Source: LMUY01 sp964242215
GTDB taxonomy: Bacteria; Pseudomonadota; Alphaproteobacteria; Acetobacterales; Acetobacteraceae
Assembly (NCBI GenBank): GCA_964242215.1
Contig: CAXTCJ010000002.1
Span: forward strand, 1 to 64,000
Direction: 5' to 3'
DNA: 64,000 nucleotides
Shown: one piece after another, positions 17,208-25,843 of the stretch
Numbering within the stretch: position 1 is the stretch's first letter
Layout of the letters: every line of letters begins with the position of its first letter
The notes under the pieces: generated by a model
Seen by the model: the letters and a program-made list of their open reading frames with translations, nothing else
The model's database searches: none
What the model was told of the DNA's origin: nothing
Made by a program: the position numbers and the translations under genes

Positions 17208-19589
17208 CTACCCTTCCTCTTCGGGAGAAGACCCTAAATCAGTTGCTGCTCTCAGGGTAGTATCCATACCACTGCTCGCTCGGCTGCTGGAAGCTCCACC
17301 TGTGCCGCCGGATGCTCCCGATCCGGCGCCAGGGGCGGCTAACAGTGGGGTTGACCCCATAGTATTGCCGATCTGTGCCGGCTTTCCGGCCCCTTCCATC
17401 GCAGTCAGCAAGCTGTTGTTGATTGTCCCTAGAGCCCCGGCAACACCAACAACGGCGGCATCTCTGCTGAACTCATCCATATCTACCCGGCCGCCCCCGC
17501 TGAACCCGAGCAAACGCGGCACATGATGCGGGATCAAAGAGATCATCCGGAACGACATCATGGCTGCGACCACATGGGTCATGACGAAGATCGACAGCAG
17601 GACCACCACACCAAGGACATTGGTGACGATCCAGCCATGCTCCAGCACGAAGCCGGCAGAGATGCCGAAGGTCTGCCGGATCAGGAAGGACATGGACGAG
17701 AAGAGGAAGTAGCCGAGAAACAGGCCGAACAGCATCAGCGTCGGCCGGAACAGCACATTGAACAGCAGTCCGTAGCCCTCGTTGGCTCTCCCGTGCAGTC
17801 CTTCACCCTGCATGGTCATGTGCGCCAGCATCCAAAGCGGGACAGCGATCACGGCTTCGCACACGAGGATCAACCATCCCATGACGCCGGCCATCCACAT
17901 GACCCATGGGATCATCGGCAGCACGAATGCGATGGTGAGGCCTGGGATCAGGAGGCCGAGCAGTAGTAGGAAAATGGGCGTGCCGAGGAAGTTCATCAGA
18001 AAGTGGGCGGCAACGGTCATGCCGGCGCCGGTAAAGTTCAAGGTGAGGATTTGGAAAGCGGTTGTGGCCGTTGATGCCGTTCCCGAAGCGGCTAGCGCAG
18101 CCAGCCCCATGGCGGCGACGGCGATGGTCACCATGGTGTTGCCGAGGCTCATCAAGGCTGAAAATGGATCAGTCCAGTTATTGCCATTCGGCGCAATGGC
18201 TGTCTGGATAAGCTGCAGCATGTAGTCGTTGAGATGTAACCGGCGGAAAACTTGCTCGATCACCCCGGACCCATCCTGGCCGGGCGTAGCACCTGAAAAT
18301 AGATCACCCTGACCACCTGGCGCACTCAAACCATCCTGGGTCGTGACGTAGTTCGAGAGCGTTGTCATGAAGGCCTGCGACGACTGGATCAGAGGCGCCA
18401 GATCGCTGGAGAGAGAGGGTCCGAAGCCGTCATAGCTCGGGGGTGTGAGCTGCGGCACGCCACTGAGCAGCGACAAGGTCTGCCCATTGAGGCGAGCGAA
18501 CTCCAGGTAGTACGCGCCGGCGCAGGTCCATCCGCAGGCGCTGAGTTGCGTTTGATTTATACTACTGTTCGACAGGGCGGCAGCGCCGCCCGTCTGGAGG
18601 GACTCACGCAACGCCTTGGTAATGTTCTCTGAAGCGGTCGTCAGCTGCGTGGTATAGTCGCGGGTTGCATTGGTCAAAACACCCATCAGACCACTAAGAT
18701 CAGATGCCTTTCTGTCGGCGAAGAATTGTAAAGCAATAGCTTGGACTTGGGTCGTGATGTCGTTGTTGAGGACATTGGTCAGGGCCTGTTGCTGGATGGA
18801 GCTTTGATCTACCGCAACCCCGGCGAGGTTCACTGCGCCCGACAGGGGAGCGGCAATCGTCACTGTTCCGCAAGCCGGTGCCGAGCCGATATTTCCGACC
18901 GATAAAGTATAGCCGAGGATCGTCATGGGTCCTGTCGGGCCGCCGATTTGGACCGGCGTAGGTTCTGGCACGAGTTGAGTTATCGCGTTGGTCGTGTTGG
19001 AGGCCGCGTTTACCAGTGACCGGCACAGTTCATTCTGAATCAAGCCTTCGACGATGGTCTCCGTCCCTGGCACCATAGGTTGGGCAACGACGAGAGCGTC
19101 CGGTCCGATTGCCTGCACCGCGTTGGTGTAGACGGCCTTTGCCATCCCAACCCCCCAAAGCGAGACCTTCACGACGGCCGCCTGACCGACGCTAAACCCA
19201 AGGGTCGGCACGGGGAACATCATGATCGCGGCAAAGCCCAACCGGACGATAAACATGCCGGTCATGTTGTTGCCGAGGAGGCGCGACGTCTCAGCGCCCC
19301 GGTGGATCTGCATAATGGTCGCGTAGCAGAGATAGGCCATGGCGATCGCCGCAACGAAGCCGGTGAGCTGGCCGATCATTTGGCTGATTACGGTGGTCTG
19401 TGTTGTCGAGACGCCGTTCGTCCCCGAGATGGGGAATACATTCTGAATGACCTGAGCGGCCCAATCCGTCCCCGGATCGAGGGCGCTCCAACTCAGATTG
19501 AAGCCGCTTCCGGTCGAGGTCTGGGCGACTGCGGGGACGGCCGCCGCGACGAGTAGTGCGACAAGCAGGACAGGCCAGGAACGACGCAT
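17208..19589 (-). CDS. dotA: DotA/TraY-family inner-membrane protein of the T4SS
   Basis: This 793-aa polytopic protein has a signal peptide (LLVALLVAAAVPAVAQ). An early membrane pair (GFVAAIAMAYLCYATIMQIH, then GMFIVRLGFAAIMMFPVPTL) is followed by a large periplasmic loop of about 300 aa with cysteines. A cluster of late helices (LLLLGLLIPGLTIAFVLPMI, WMAGVMGWLILVCEAVIAVP) contains the DotA/TraY signature W-x-L-x-H-M. In Dot/Icm and IncI systems it is an essential polytopic component. The leader has the transfer motif and a 9-bp stem-loop over the ribosome-binding site. The C-terminus is glycine/serine-rich and variable. Confidence 0.92.
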   Translation of the reverse strand: MRRSWPVLLVALLVAAAVPAVAQTSTGSGFNLSWSALDPGTDWAAQVIQNVFPISGTNGVSTTQTTVISQMIGQLTGFVAAIAMAYLCYATIMQIHRGAETSRLLGNNMTGMFIVRLGFAAIMMFPVPTLGFSVGQAAVVKVSLWGVGMAKAVYTNAVQAIGPDALVVAQPMVPGTETIVEGLIQNELCRSLVNAASNTTNAITQLVPEPTPVQIGGPTGPMTILGYTLSVGNIGSAPACGTVTIAAPLSGAVNLAGVAVDQSSIQQQALTNVLNNDITTQVQAIALQFFADRKASDLSGLMGVLTNATRDYTTQLTTASENITKALRESLQTGGAAALSNSSINQTQLSACGWTCAGAYYLEFARLNGQTLSLLSGVPQLTPPSYDGFGPSLSSDLAPLIQSSQAFMTTLSNYVTTQDGLSAPGGQGDLFSGATPGQDGSGVIEQVFRRLHLNDYMLQLIQTAIAPNGNNWTDPFSALMSLGNTMVTIAVAAMGLAALAASGTASTATTAFQILTLNFTGAGMTVAAHFLMNFLGTPIFLLLLGLLIPGLTIAFVLPMIPWVMWMAGVMGWLILVCEAVIAVPLWMLAHMTMQGEGLHGRANEGYGLLFNVLFRPTLMLFGLFLGYFLFSSMSFLIRQTFGISAGFVLEHGWIVTNVLGVVVLLSIFVMTHVVAAMMSFRMISLIPHHVPRLLGFSGGGRVDMDEFSRDAAVVGVAGALGTINNSLLTAMEGAGKPAQIGNTMGSTPLLAAPGAGSGASGGTGGASSSRASSGMDTTLRAATDLGSSPEEEG

Positions 19590-19591
19590 GA

Positions 19592-19624
19592 CATCCTCGC
19601 GGGAGAGTGGGTCCTGCGAGGATG
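19592..19624 (-). promoter_or_regulatory. Stem-loop over the dotA ribosome-binding site
   Basis: CATCCTCGC (19592-19600) and GCGAGGATG (19616-19624) form a perfect 9-bp inverted repeat with a 15-nt loop directly before the start codon. It would sequester the GAGGAT ribosome-binding site. Confidence 0.55.
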
Positions 19625-19633
19625 CTTCGCGCT

Positions 19634-19643
19634 GGAGCGAACG
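19634..19643 (-). promoter_or_regulatory. Transfer-regulon motif, copy 3
   Basis: On the minus strand it reads CGTTCGCTCC and ends 44 nt before the dotA ATG. Confidence 0.65.
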
Positions 19644-19652
19644 GAGTAGTGT

Positions 19653-21035
19653 CTACGGAGCGGGGGACGGGCTGGCGGAAGCGCGGGCGCTCCGGTCCGC
19701 CGAGGGCGTGAAGGCGGCCTTCACGGCGCTGACAGCGCGATCCAGGACTTCCTTGAGCTTTTCGCCGAGGTCGTCCAGGACGCTCTTGCCATCTTGCTTG
19801 CTCGGGATTGCGGAGGTGGCTTTGCCGATCTCGGCGTCGAGTTTCTCGAACCGTCCCTCGAGAGCGGCAGCGTTGTTCTGGCGCGTACCGATGGCGGCAA
19901 CCGCGGTGCGATCGGCGCCATACTGTTGCAGGCCGCCAGCCATTTTCTCCCACGCGGCCGCGGCGCCACGCTCCATCACCAGGTCGGCGTTGAACTGGGA
20001 CCGCAGTCCGGCAAAGCGTCCACCCTCGCGCATTTCGGACAAGACAGCCTGCATGCCGCCGGGCTCAGTCTTCGCCGCATCCTGTATCTTGGTAAGGATG
20101 CTGGAGCCGGGACCACTGGCAAAAGCTTGTATGGCCTCCAGCGCCGCCCGCTGAGACTTCTCCGCTCCCTGAATGGTGGCTTCATCGCGGCGTTGCTGCA
20201 AGACGTTCTCGTGTCGCTCCGATCGATCTGCAACAGAAGTTGGCTGCCGATCCCAGTTCGGGTTCTCTTGCTGGACATTTCGCGCCAGGGCAGCAAGCGC
20301 CTGGGCCACAACGCCAGGTCCACGCCCTGTAACCGTCGCCTGTGGTGAGGCCGGGGGGCTCGGAGCTGTTGTTTGCGGTTCACGAAACTGCGGCGGCCAT
20401 GAAGACGCAGGCTTATCTTCGACGGTCTGATTGCCCGGCGATCTAGCAGCTTGCTGCGGATTGACAGGAGCAGTGCCAACAGGGCTGGGACGAGAGGCCT
20501 GTGCTGCAGACGTGTCCGTTGCCGGAGCCGCTGTAGTCGCACTGGCAGCCAGCCGAACGCGGTTCTCCAGGGTTTCGACGCGATCGCGTATGTCGGGGCT
20601 ATTCTGGTCGGCGGCACGGGCTCCGACGTTCACGGCCAATTTGCGTATATCACCGACCAGGCGTGCATCATCCATCGAAGGTGTCGCACGCATCATCTCC
20701 TGGAGACGGTCGTTCTGCAGCCCCGGGGCGGTGACGGCGAGGCGTCCCATTTCCTCCCGCAAGCCCTGCGGGACGGACGAGATCGGTCCGCCGAGTTTTT
20801 CCATGTCCTGCAGGGCATACGCGACCCGCGTGCGGAAGGCAGCGTCTTGCGTACGCTCGGGCTGCTGGCCTGCCGTCTGGGCCAGTTGATGGATGGTCCG
20901 GCTGAGGTCGGGATCCTTGGCTGCGATTGTGGAAGCGTCGCGGTCAAGTCGGGTCACCAGGTCGTGGATCGGATCGCGGCCGCTGGCCTTTTCAGGGCCG
21001 GCAGGCGTAACCGGGATTGTGCTTCCATCCGGCAT
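19653..21035 (-). CDS. Large helical protein of the transfer region, function unknown
   Basis: This 460-aa soluble protein has no signal peptide or membrane segment. Residues 20-155 and 265-430 are helical with heptad-like stretches. A Pro/Ala/Gln-rich linker (about 165-235) separates the two halves. The C-terminus (LDDLGEKLKEVLDRAVSAVK) is a probable coiled coil. It lies in the run from the TcpQ-like gene to dotA, 13 bp after the VirB5-like gene, so it belongs to the transfer system. It could be a cytoplasmic accessory or a secreted substrate. Nothing in the sequence decides between these. Confidence 0.6.
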   Translation of the reverse strand: MPDGSTIPVTPAGPEKASGRDPIHDLVTRLDRDASTIAAKDPDLSRTIHQLAQTAGQQPERTQDAAFRTRVAYALQDMEKLGGPISSVPQGLREEMGRLAVTAPGLQNDRLQEMMRATPSMDDARLVGDIRKLAVNVGARAADQNSPDIRDRVETLENRVRLAASATTAAPATDTSAAQASRPSPVGTAPVNPQQAARSPGNQTVEDKPASSWPPQFREPQTTAPSPPASPQATVTGRGPGVVAQALAALARNVQQENPNWDRQPTSVADRSERHENVLQQRRDEATIQGAEKSQRAALEAIQAFASGPGSSILTKIQDAAKTEPGGMQAVLSEMREGGRFAGLRSQFNADLVMERGAAAAWEKMAGGLQQYGADRTAVAAIGTRQNNAAALEGRFEKLDAEIGKATSAIPSKQDGKSVLDDLGEKLKEVLDRAVSAVKAAFTPSADRSARASASPSPAP

Positions 21036-21047
21036 CGAAGTCTCCTG

Positions 21048-22265
21048 TCAGTTTGAAGCCATAGAGGGTGAGGGCATTGGGGTCGTTGTTTTGAATCTGG
21101 CTTCCTCGTTGGCCGCGAGCTGAGCGGCCGAGAGCGTCGCGTTGAGCAGGGTGACCCGGTAGTTCTGCATTGCCAGGTAGTTGCTGAGAGCGAGTTCGGT
21201 GGCGACTTCGCGTTCGACCGAGGCCGGCGGCATAGCCTGCAGACCGGCGGCCCATGCTACGTCGCTGATCCGCCGCGTAACTTCGAGGCTAAGGGCCTGG
21301 AGCCAGGAGCCACTGGCCGGAACAGGTAAGCCCTCGTTGGTGAGCACCGCTTGCTGTTGAGCGGTGAGGGTGACGCCGGGTGTCTGCTGGCCGATCGCCA
21401 TATTGATAGCGCTTCGGGCCAGGGACATCCGGGCGTTATACGACCGGCGCCGGGCTGCGGCGTCCTGACCATTGATCGATGTTAGCTGGTCCATGCGGAG
21501 GGCGGCCGGAACGATGGGTTGGATCAGATTGGTGCCGAAGTCGTTGGCGGCGTTGATCCCGTTCTGATCGGTGAGGTTGTCGGCTCCGAACAGGCTGGAG
21601 ACACGTTGGTCGGCATTCTGCTGAGCGGTTATGCCGCCCGGGCAAAGACCTGCCTCATTTTCAGTGGCGGAACAGTAGCGGCTAAGATGCATCATGCCGG
21701 ATGCCTGCATGGCTTGGCCGGCGCCGTAATAGGCCGGCGTGCCTGGGAGCCCCTCGCCACGGGGGTCCATCACCGACTCGATGGTCTGCCCCGTGCGCCA
21801 GCCTTGCAGGGCTGCGGCCGTGACGACCTGACCACTATCGATCGCGGTGCAGTTCTGCACGTTGGGTGTCTGCTGGTCGCGGATTTCGCTATTGCGAACA
21901 TCCCGCTGAAATCGAGCCATGGCGGTGTTGGAGGCATCCGTAATCTGCTGCTGAGCGCCCACTTGCGCCTTCGAGTAATTCGCGTTCTGCGTGAAGCCTC
22001 GCAGTAGAAGAGTGTTCGTATCGCCATAGGTCGTGTTGCCAATAGCGGTGTTGATGTCTTTCATTGTGCTGGAGACAGTATTCTGAACCGTATTCATCGC
22101 ATTGAGGACGTCGAGAATACCTGTCTCTTGGGCAAGCGACTTGATTTGCTGAGCAATCGAGGCGACATCGATTGTCGCCATCTGTGCAAGGGCCGGCACG
22201 GCGCCGAACAGCATCCCACCAATCGCGACACCCGCGACCGTTGCTAACAAGGTGTTCCGGTTCAT
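21048..22265 (-). CDS. VirB5/TrbJ-like (TraW-position) periplasmic protein
   Basis: A signal peptide (MLFGAVPALA) is followed by IDVASIAQQIKSLAQETGIL and a long helical stretch, the pattern of VirB5/TrbJ-type minor pilus proteins. The middle has a cysteine-containing region (SRYCSATENEAGLCPGG). The C-terminus (AMQNYRVTLLNATLSAAQLA) is again helical. The position next to dotA (traY) fits the traW slot of IncI plasmids. A structural periplasmic or pilus-associated role is likely, but family membership is inferred from architecture. Confidence 0.6.
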   Translation of the reverse strand: MNRNTLLATVAGVAIGGMLFGAVPALAQMATIDVASIAQQIKSLAQETGILDVLNAMNTVQNTVSSTMKDINTAIGNTTYGDTNTLLLRGFTQNANYSKAQVGAQQQITDASNTAMARFQRDVRNSEIRDQQTPNVQNCTAIDSGQVVTAAALQGWRTGQTIESVMDPRGEGLPGTPAYYGAGQAMQASGMMHLSRYCSATENEAGLCPGGITAQQNADQRVSSLFGADNLTDQNGINAANDFGTNLIQPIVPAALRMDQLTSINGQDAAARRRSYNARMSLARSAINMAIGQQTPGVTLTAQQQAVLTNEGLPVPASGSWLQALSLEVTRRISDVAWAAGLQAMPPASVEREVATELALSNYLAMQNYRVTLLNATLSAAQLAANEEARFKTTTPMPSPSMASN

Positions 22266-22274
22266 CTCCGACTC

Positions 22275-22826
22275 CTAGTACAAGCCGCCGGACTGCACGA
22301 CCGGGTAGCCGGTCGGAGCGGTCGGCGCACCGTTCATGTAGAGGCCGTAGCCCTGCTGTGTGTTGTATCCAGTCGCGACTGAGCCGATTGGCGGGCCGCC
22401 GCCGCCAAAGCTGATCTTCGGACACATGATCCCGCTGCCGAGGCCAAGCCCGAAACCCATGTTGAACCCAGTAACAGTCAAGCCGCATTGGGCGCTTCCA
22501 AGCGCGCTCTGCCACGCAGTGTTCACGGCCTGGCAGAGTTGTCCCTCGACGGCGGTGAGCAGGTTGCTCGGGTTTAGCAGGTTGGTGATAACGTTGAGCC
22601 CGACGCCGCTGAAGAAGTTCTGCAGGCAGGAGAGCTTGGTGACGCTCTGCGGCGGGTTGATGCTGGCGTCGTCGGCGGCAATGCGTGAGCTCACGCCATT
22701 AGCCGCGGCCTGCACGATGGTGGCGCAAGCCTGGCTGCCGGTCGTGCTGGTGGCGGCTTGAGCCATGGCGGCGGCAGGGCTCAGGACCGCAGTGAAGATC
22801 AGACCGGCGATGGTCTTGTGCATCAT
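22275..22826 (-). CDS. Secreted cysteine-containing transfer-region protein
   Basis: A signal peptide (TIAGLIFTAVLSPAAAMAQA) precedes a mature part with five cysteines (ACATIV, KLSCLQNF, QLCQAV, QCGLTV, IMCPKI) and a glycine-rich tail (FGLGLGSGIMCPKISFGGGG). The ATG overlaps the stop of the upstream gene (ATGA), which shows coupling. Cysteine content and periplasmic export fit a substrate of the DsbC-like protein at 14737. Function unknown. Confidence 0.65.
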   Translation of the reverse strand: MMHKTIAGLIFTAVLSPAAAMAQAATSTTGSQACATIVQAAANGVSSRIAADDASINPPQSVTKLSCLQNFFSGVGLNVITNLLNPSNLLTAVEGQLCQAVNTAWQSALGSAQCGLTVTGFNMGFGLGLGSGIMCPKISFGGGGPPIGSVATGYNTQQGYGLYMNGAPTAPTGYPVVQSGGLY

Positions 22827-23296
22827 GCGGCCTCCCGAGCTTGGATAGCTGGCTGACAGGCGCTCAGCAGCAGTGCTAGCCGCTCCGGAGCATAGAGGCG
22901 CGCCAGCAAGGACGGGCGCACGGCGGCGGCCAGGGTCGCCTGAAGGAACTGACCAGTCCCGGTCTCGTCGCCCTCCAGCACGGCAGCAAGCACGGCATCA
23001 CCGTCCGGAATCCCGGCCTGCATGATCCAGTGCATGACGCGGAGGCTTCGCGGCAGCCCGAGTTGACCTATTACCGTCCTCAGCTCCTGGCGCCCCGGAT
23101 CGGCCTTCAGGGTCGCGGCCAGACTCTCCGTGCCCTCGAGCAGGGATCTATCCAGAGCATTTCCAAGCCGAACCAGGGCATCCTCGACAACGGGCGCTGC
23201 CTCGACGACGGTTACCGGATCGGTGGCAAGCTCTGGCTTGTCTGGTTCCTCAACGCGCAGCCATTCGAGCACGGATGTTCTGGCTAGGTCTGGCAC
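22823..23296 (-). CDS. Transfer-region protein of unknown function
   Basis: The GTG at 23296 has a near-consensus AGGAGG 8 bp upstream, so it is preferred over a GTG at 23314 that would overlap that ribosome-binding site. The 157-aa product is acidic and helical (LGLPRSLRVMHWIMQAG, LLARLYAPERLALLLSACQP). It has no signal peptide or membrane segment. It heads a run of genes that leads into dotA. A cytosolic accessory role is likely. Confidence 0.6.
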   Translation of the reverse strand: MPDLARTSVLEWLRVEEPDKPELATDPVTVVEAAPVVEDALVRLGNALDRSLLEGTESLAATLKADPGRQELRTVIGQLGLPRSLRVMHWIMQAGIPDGDAVLAAVLEGDETGTGQFLQATLAAAVRPSLLARLYAPERLALLLSACQPAIQAREAA

Positions 23297-23343
23297 GGTC
23301 GGGTCCTCCTTCACACTCAGTCTGCGTGAGATTGGTCCTGGCC

Positions 23344-23353
23344 GGTGCGAACG
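23344..23353 (-). promoter_or_regulatory. Transfer-regulon motif, copy 4
   Basis: On the minus strand it reads CGTTCGCACC and ends 47 nt before the GTG at 23296. Confidence 0.65.
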
Positions 23354-23362
23354 GACGTAGAC

Positions 23363-23770
23363 TTATTCGGTTATCTTGATCGTGTCGCCGGACTGAGCTG
23401 CATGGATGCCGAGTGGCGACAAGGTAGTGTGCAGCACTTGCCGCCAAGGCTTGCCGCCGATCCAGCTCACCCGTACTTCCCGATCGACGGAGCTGCCATA
23501 CTCCACCTTCACAGTGGCCGGCACGATCTGCCGGATCGCAAACGCCAGTGGCACGTCGTGACCAAAGCCCCTTGCTAGGACCGGACGCAAAATCGCTCGA
23601 GGCGGCTTGATCGGAGCATCCAAGGCAAGGGGTTGGCCGTATCCGGACGGTGTGGCCGGCGCCGAGGCGGTCACGGGCGGCGAGGGAGAGCCATTTATTT
23701 TGAAGTCGACTTGAACTGGCTGTAGTAACATGAATGCACCACTCAGCCCCAAAGCTACCCCGATTGCCAT
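23363..23770 (-). CDS. TcpQ-domain protein of the secretion apparatus
   Basis: The ATG at 23770 follows GGAGGA and gives a 135-aa protein with one N-terminal membrane/signal segment (IGVALGLSGAFMLLQPVQV). The C-terminal 65 residues (VPLAFAIRQIVPATVKVEYG, GKPWRQVLHTTLSPLGIHAA) match the TcpQ/secretin-and-TonB-N-like fold found in proteins that stabilise outer-membrane secretin-type rings. A longer reading from 23854 crosses the transfer motif and is rejected. It probably contacts the outer-membrane core formed by DotC, DotD and DotH. Confidence 0.7.
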   Translation of the reverse strand: MAIGVALGLSGAFMLLQPVQVDFKINGSPSPPVTASAPATPSGYGQPLALDAPIKPPRAILRPVLARGFGHDVPLAFAIRQIVPATVKVEYGSSVDREVRVSWIGGKPWRQVLHTTLSPLGIHAAQSGDTIKITE

Positions 23771-23804
23771 GCTATCCTCCGCTATATAGAGCCTACCCGG
23801 TGAC

Positions 23805-23814
23805 GGTGCGAACG
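23805..23814 (-). promoter_or_regulatory. Transfer-regulon motif, copy 5
   Basis: On the minus strand it reads CGTTCGCACC and ends 34 nt before the ATG at 23770. Confidence 0.6.
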
Positions 23815-23963
23815 AGGCGGGCATGGTTGGTTGCTGGAGGGAGGACAGAGGCAAGGTGAACGAACGGTACTTACTTGGTCGTCTGTCTCGCCAGTGGAAG
23901 CCAAGTTCGGTGCCGCTGCTTACATTGGAAGGAAAAGCTTAGTGTACGACATGGCAGGGCTAA

Positions 23964-24464
23964 ATGGCTAAACTGACAAAGACTATCCCCATGCCGTCGA
24001 CTGACAGGGAGCCCAGGACGGGTAAAGCTGGGCTTGACCTGGGGCTTGTCGAAGTAAAGAGCGGAACGACTAGTCGGACCAAGCTTAAACAAGCCAACGA
24101 TTCTTCTACGAAAGAAGAGATAGATCCTGACCCATTGCTAATCTATATGGCTAAAGCCGTATTGAAGAGGCGAAAGGAGATGGGCTTAACTCAGCTTCAA
24201 TTATCCCAAAAGGCAGGGTGTAATTCGACTGCTATCTTTATGGTCGAAGGCGCGAAGCACAACATGACGATCCGAAGCGTGATTCTGCTTGCTGCCGCAT
24301 TGGACCTGCAGGTCAGCGACTTCTTCCCGCGGAGCACACCGCGAAATGCTGCGAAGATGGCCGAGGTCTCGGAAGTGCTGACGGATCTGGCTGGCAGGTT
24401 CGCGATCCAAGTCAGATCACTCGAGCGCCTCGCGGCAGAAATAAAGGACGACGCCCAGCAGTAG
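23964..24464 (+). CDS. XRE-family helix-turn-helix regulator
   Basis: This 166-aa protein has a Cro/C1-type HTH at about residues 60-120 (LKRRKEMGLTQLQLSQKAGC, AIFMVEGAKHNMTIRSVILL, AAALDLQVSDFF). A basic N-terminal tail and a helical C-terminus flank it. It is transcribed divergently from the TcpQ-like gene, inside the transfer region, so it is a candidate regulator of the transfer operons. Its own leader lacks the shared motif. Confidence 0.85.
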   Translation: MAKLTKTIPMPSTDREPRTGKAGLDLGLVEVKSGTTSRTKLKQANDSSTKEEIDPDPLLIYMAKAVLKRRKEMGLTQLQLSQKAGCNSTAIFMVEGAKHNMTIRSVILLAAALDLQVSDFFPRSTPRNAAKMAEVSEVLTDLAGRFAIQVRSLERLAAEIKDDAQQ

Positions 24465-24885
24465 CTGGCTAGCACCAACGCGCGTCAGTCGCGTTGGATA
24501 GTGCAGCGAGAGGCGCCACTCCTGTTTTCGGTCCGCCTTTCGCTGCCCATCAAAGAAAGCCGTAAGCCGCAGCGGCACAAAGTTTTTCTCATTCGCACCA
24601 GTTAAGCATGGACGGACCATGTTCGGTCATGGCTAAACTCACTCGGTCCCAAGGCTGAGCCCTATCAGGGCTCAACGTAGCGCCAAGCTGTGAGACGTTA
24701 AGGTCCGACTGTCGATGCGCAAGCATTGGCCTGATCGTCGTCGTTTTGACGGTATCTGACCTGGAACACCCACTTCCCATAGAACCCGGCCTTAATCAGC
24801 TATCTTCACTGCCAACCGGGTTTCCTATGGACATGTGGTTGTGCCGAATGGTTATAGTCATGCTTAGGAGCGCGGGAGGTAGTCA
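24465..24885. other. Intergenic region with a motif variant, a mini-ORF and a hairpin
   Basis: No conventional gene is seen. CATTCGCACC at 24590-24599 differs from the transfer motif at one position. An ATG at 24629 opens a nine-codon frame (MAKLTRSQG). It stops inside a perfect hairpin, GAGCCCT-ATC-AGGGCTC (24657-24673). The resemblance of MAKLT to the start of the XRE protein may be chance. The 3' part provides GGGAGG for the gene at 24886. Confidence 0.45.
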
Positions 24886-25779
24886 ATGCGTGGTTTAGAA
24901 GCGGGCGGCTCATCGCCGACGACACAAGGCTCGTTTCTACCGACGGGTGCAGTACCAGAGCACATTGGACCGAAAGCGACAGAACCGTTCACCACAGCTC
25001 AATATCGGCAGTTGCTGACCGGTATGATCGGGCAAGGTCACGGTATAGAGGCGATCTGCCTGTTCTTGACCCTGACGCGCGATGCTTTGCTCGATCTGGT
25101 CGTGCTGCTGGACCTGCCTCGGCCGCACGACTCGGCGTATCGCCATTCAGGGGGCACGCGAGCCTGGTCCGCGCTGGAATATCCAACGCTGTTGTTAGGC
25201 TGGATGGCAAATTGGCCGACGTTGTGCATTGCTGAACGAACGGGCCGGACGCGCGGGAGTATCTGGGCCAAGACGAAGCGCATGGGCTTGCCGCGTCGTG
25301 ATCGTAAGTCGCTCGTATGGCCAGAACACACGCCGGCGCTTCAAGACATCATCGCCCAACCGAGCGCATCCACAAAGCTTCCGGATCACTGGTCGACACG
25401 CGGAACACAGAGCCCGATCAACTTAGTATCCAAGCGCAACGGCACTGAAGTCGATTGGCCTGGTAGCCCCGGCGCTCTGATCGATATCGGTTTGCGCTGC
25501 TGGTCCGGTCAGCGGCCGTCGAAAATTGCAGAAGATTACGGCGTTTCCTACCGCACCATCACGTCGCAGCTGCATTGGCTGCAAATTCCATCGACGCCGC
25601 GGAGCCAGCAGGTCGACCACTTCGACCCGTCCATCGGCGAAGCCAGAATGGCTGAAGCCCGATACAGGATGACGTTCTGCGTTTCCGATAACAGATTTCC
25701 CTATTGGACACATCGGCTACGCCGCGAGAAGAGCCGACGCGACGTCAAGGCCAAGCTCTACGAGATGGCGTTTATATAG
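24886..25779 (+). CDS. GcrA-like DNA-binding regulator with two HTH modules
   Basis: This 297-aa protein contains two GcrA/SANT-like modules. The first, at about residues 93-142, reads ALEYPTLLLGWMANWPTLCI, then RTRGSIWAKTKRMGLPRRD. The second, at about 195-240, reads DIGLRCWSGQRPSKIAEDYG, then YRTITSQLHWLQIP. The pattern (Trp, regulator helix, then G-R/S-I-x-x-K-x-x-R-M/L-G-L) is that of the alphaproteobacterial cell-cycle regulator GcrA. The start has GGGAGG 9 bp upstream. It lies between the two halves of the transfer cluster and is a prime candidate for its transcriptional control. Confidence 0.6.
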   Translation: MRGLEAGGSSPTTQGSFLPTGAVPEHIGPKATEPFTTAQYRQLLTGMIGQGHGIEAICLFLTLTRDALLDLVVLLDLPRPHDSAYRHSGGTRAWSALEYPTLLLGWMANWPTLCIAERTGRTRGSIWAKTKRMGLPRRDRKSLVWPEHTPALQDIIAQPSASTKLPDHWSTRGTQSPINLVSKRNGTEVDWPGSPGALIDIGLRCWSGQRPSKIAEDYGVSYRTITSQLHWLQIPSTPRSQQVDHFDPSIGEARMAEARYRMTFCVSDNRFPYWTHRLRREKSRRDVKAKLYEMAFI

Positions 25780-25790
25780 AATTCGGCTGT

Positions 25791-25800
25791 CGTTCGCACC
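25791..25800 (+). promoter_or_regulatory. Transfer-regulon motif, copy 6
   Basis: CGTTCGCACC ends 43 nt before the dotI ATG. TATATAGAATTC lies just upstream and could hold a -10 element. Confidence 0.65.
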
Positions 25801-25843
25801 GGCCTCGGTGACACTGCCTTGACTGCTAGACCAGGACACGCCG

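Noticed and set aside
17523..17966. A His/Asp-rich plus-strand frame opposite dotA
   Set aside because: The composition is that of the antisense of hydrophobic membrane helices, a known artefact.
23771..23854. An extended N-terminus of the TcpQ-like protein
   Set aside because: It would cross the transfer motif and the ribosome-binding site at 23774-23780. The ATG at 23770 gives a proper membrane anchor.
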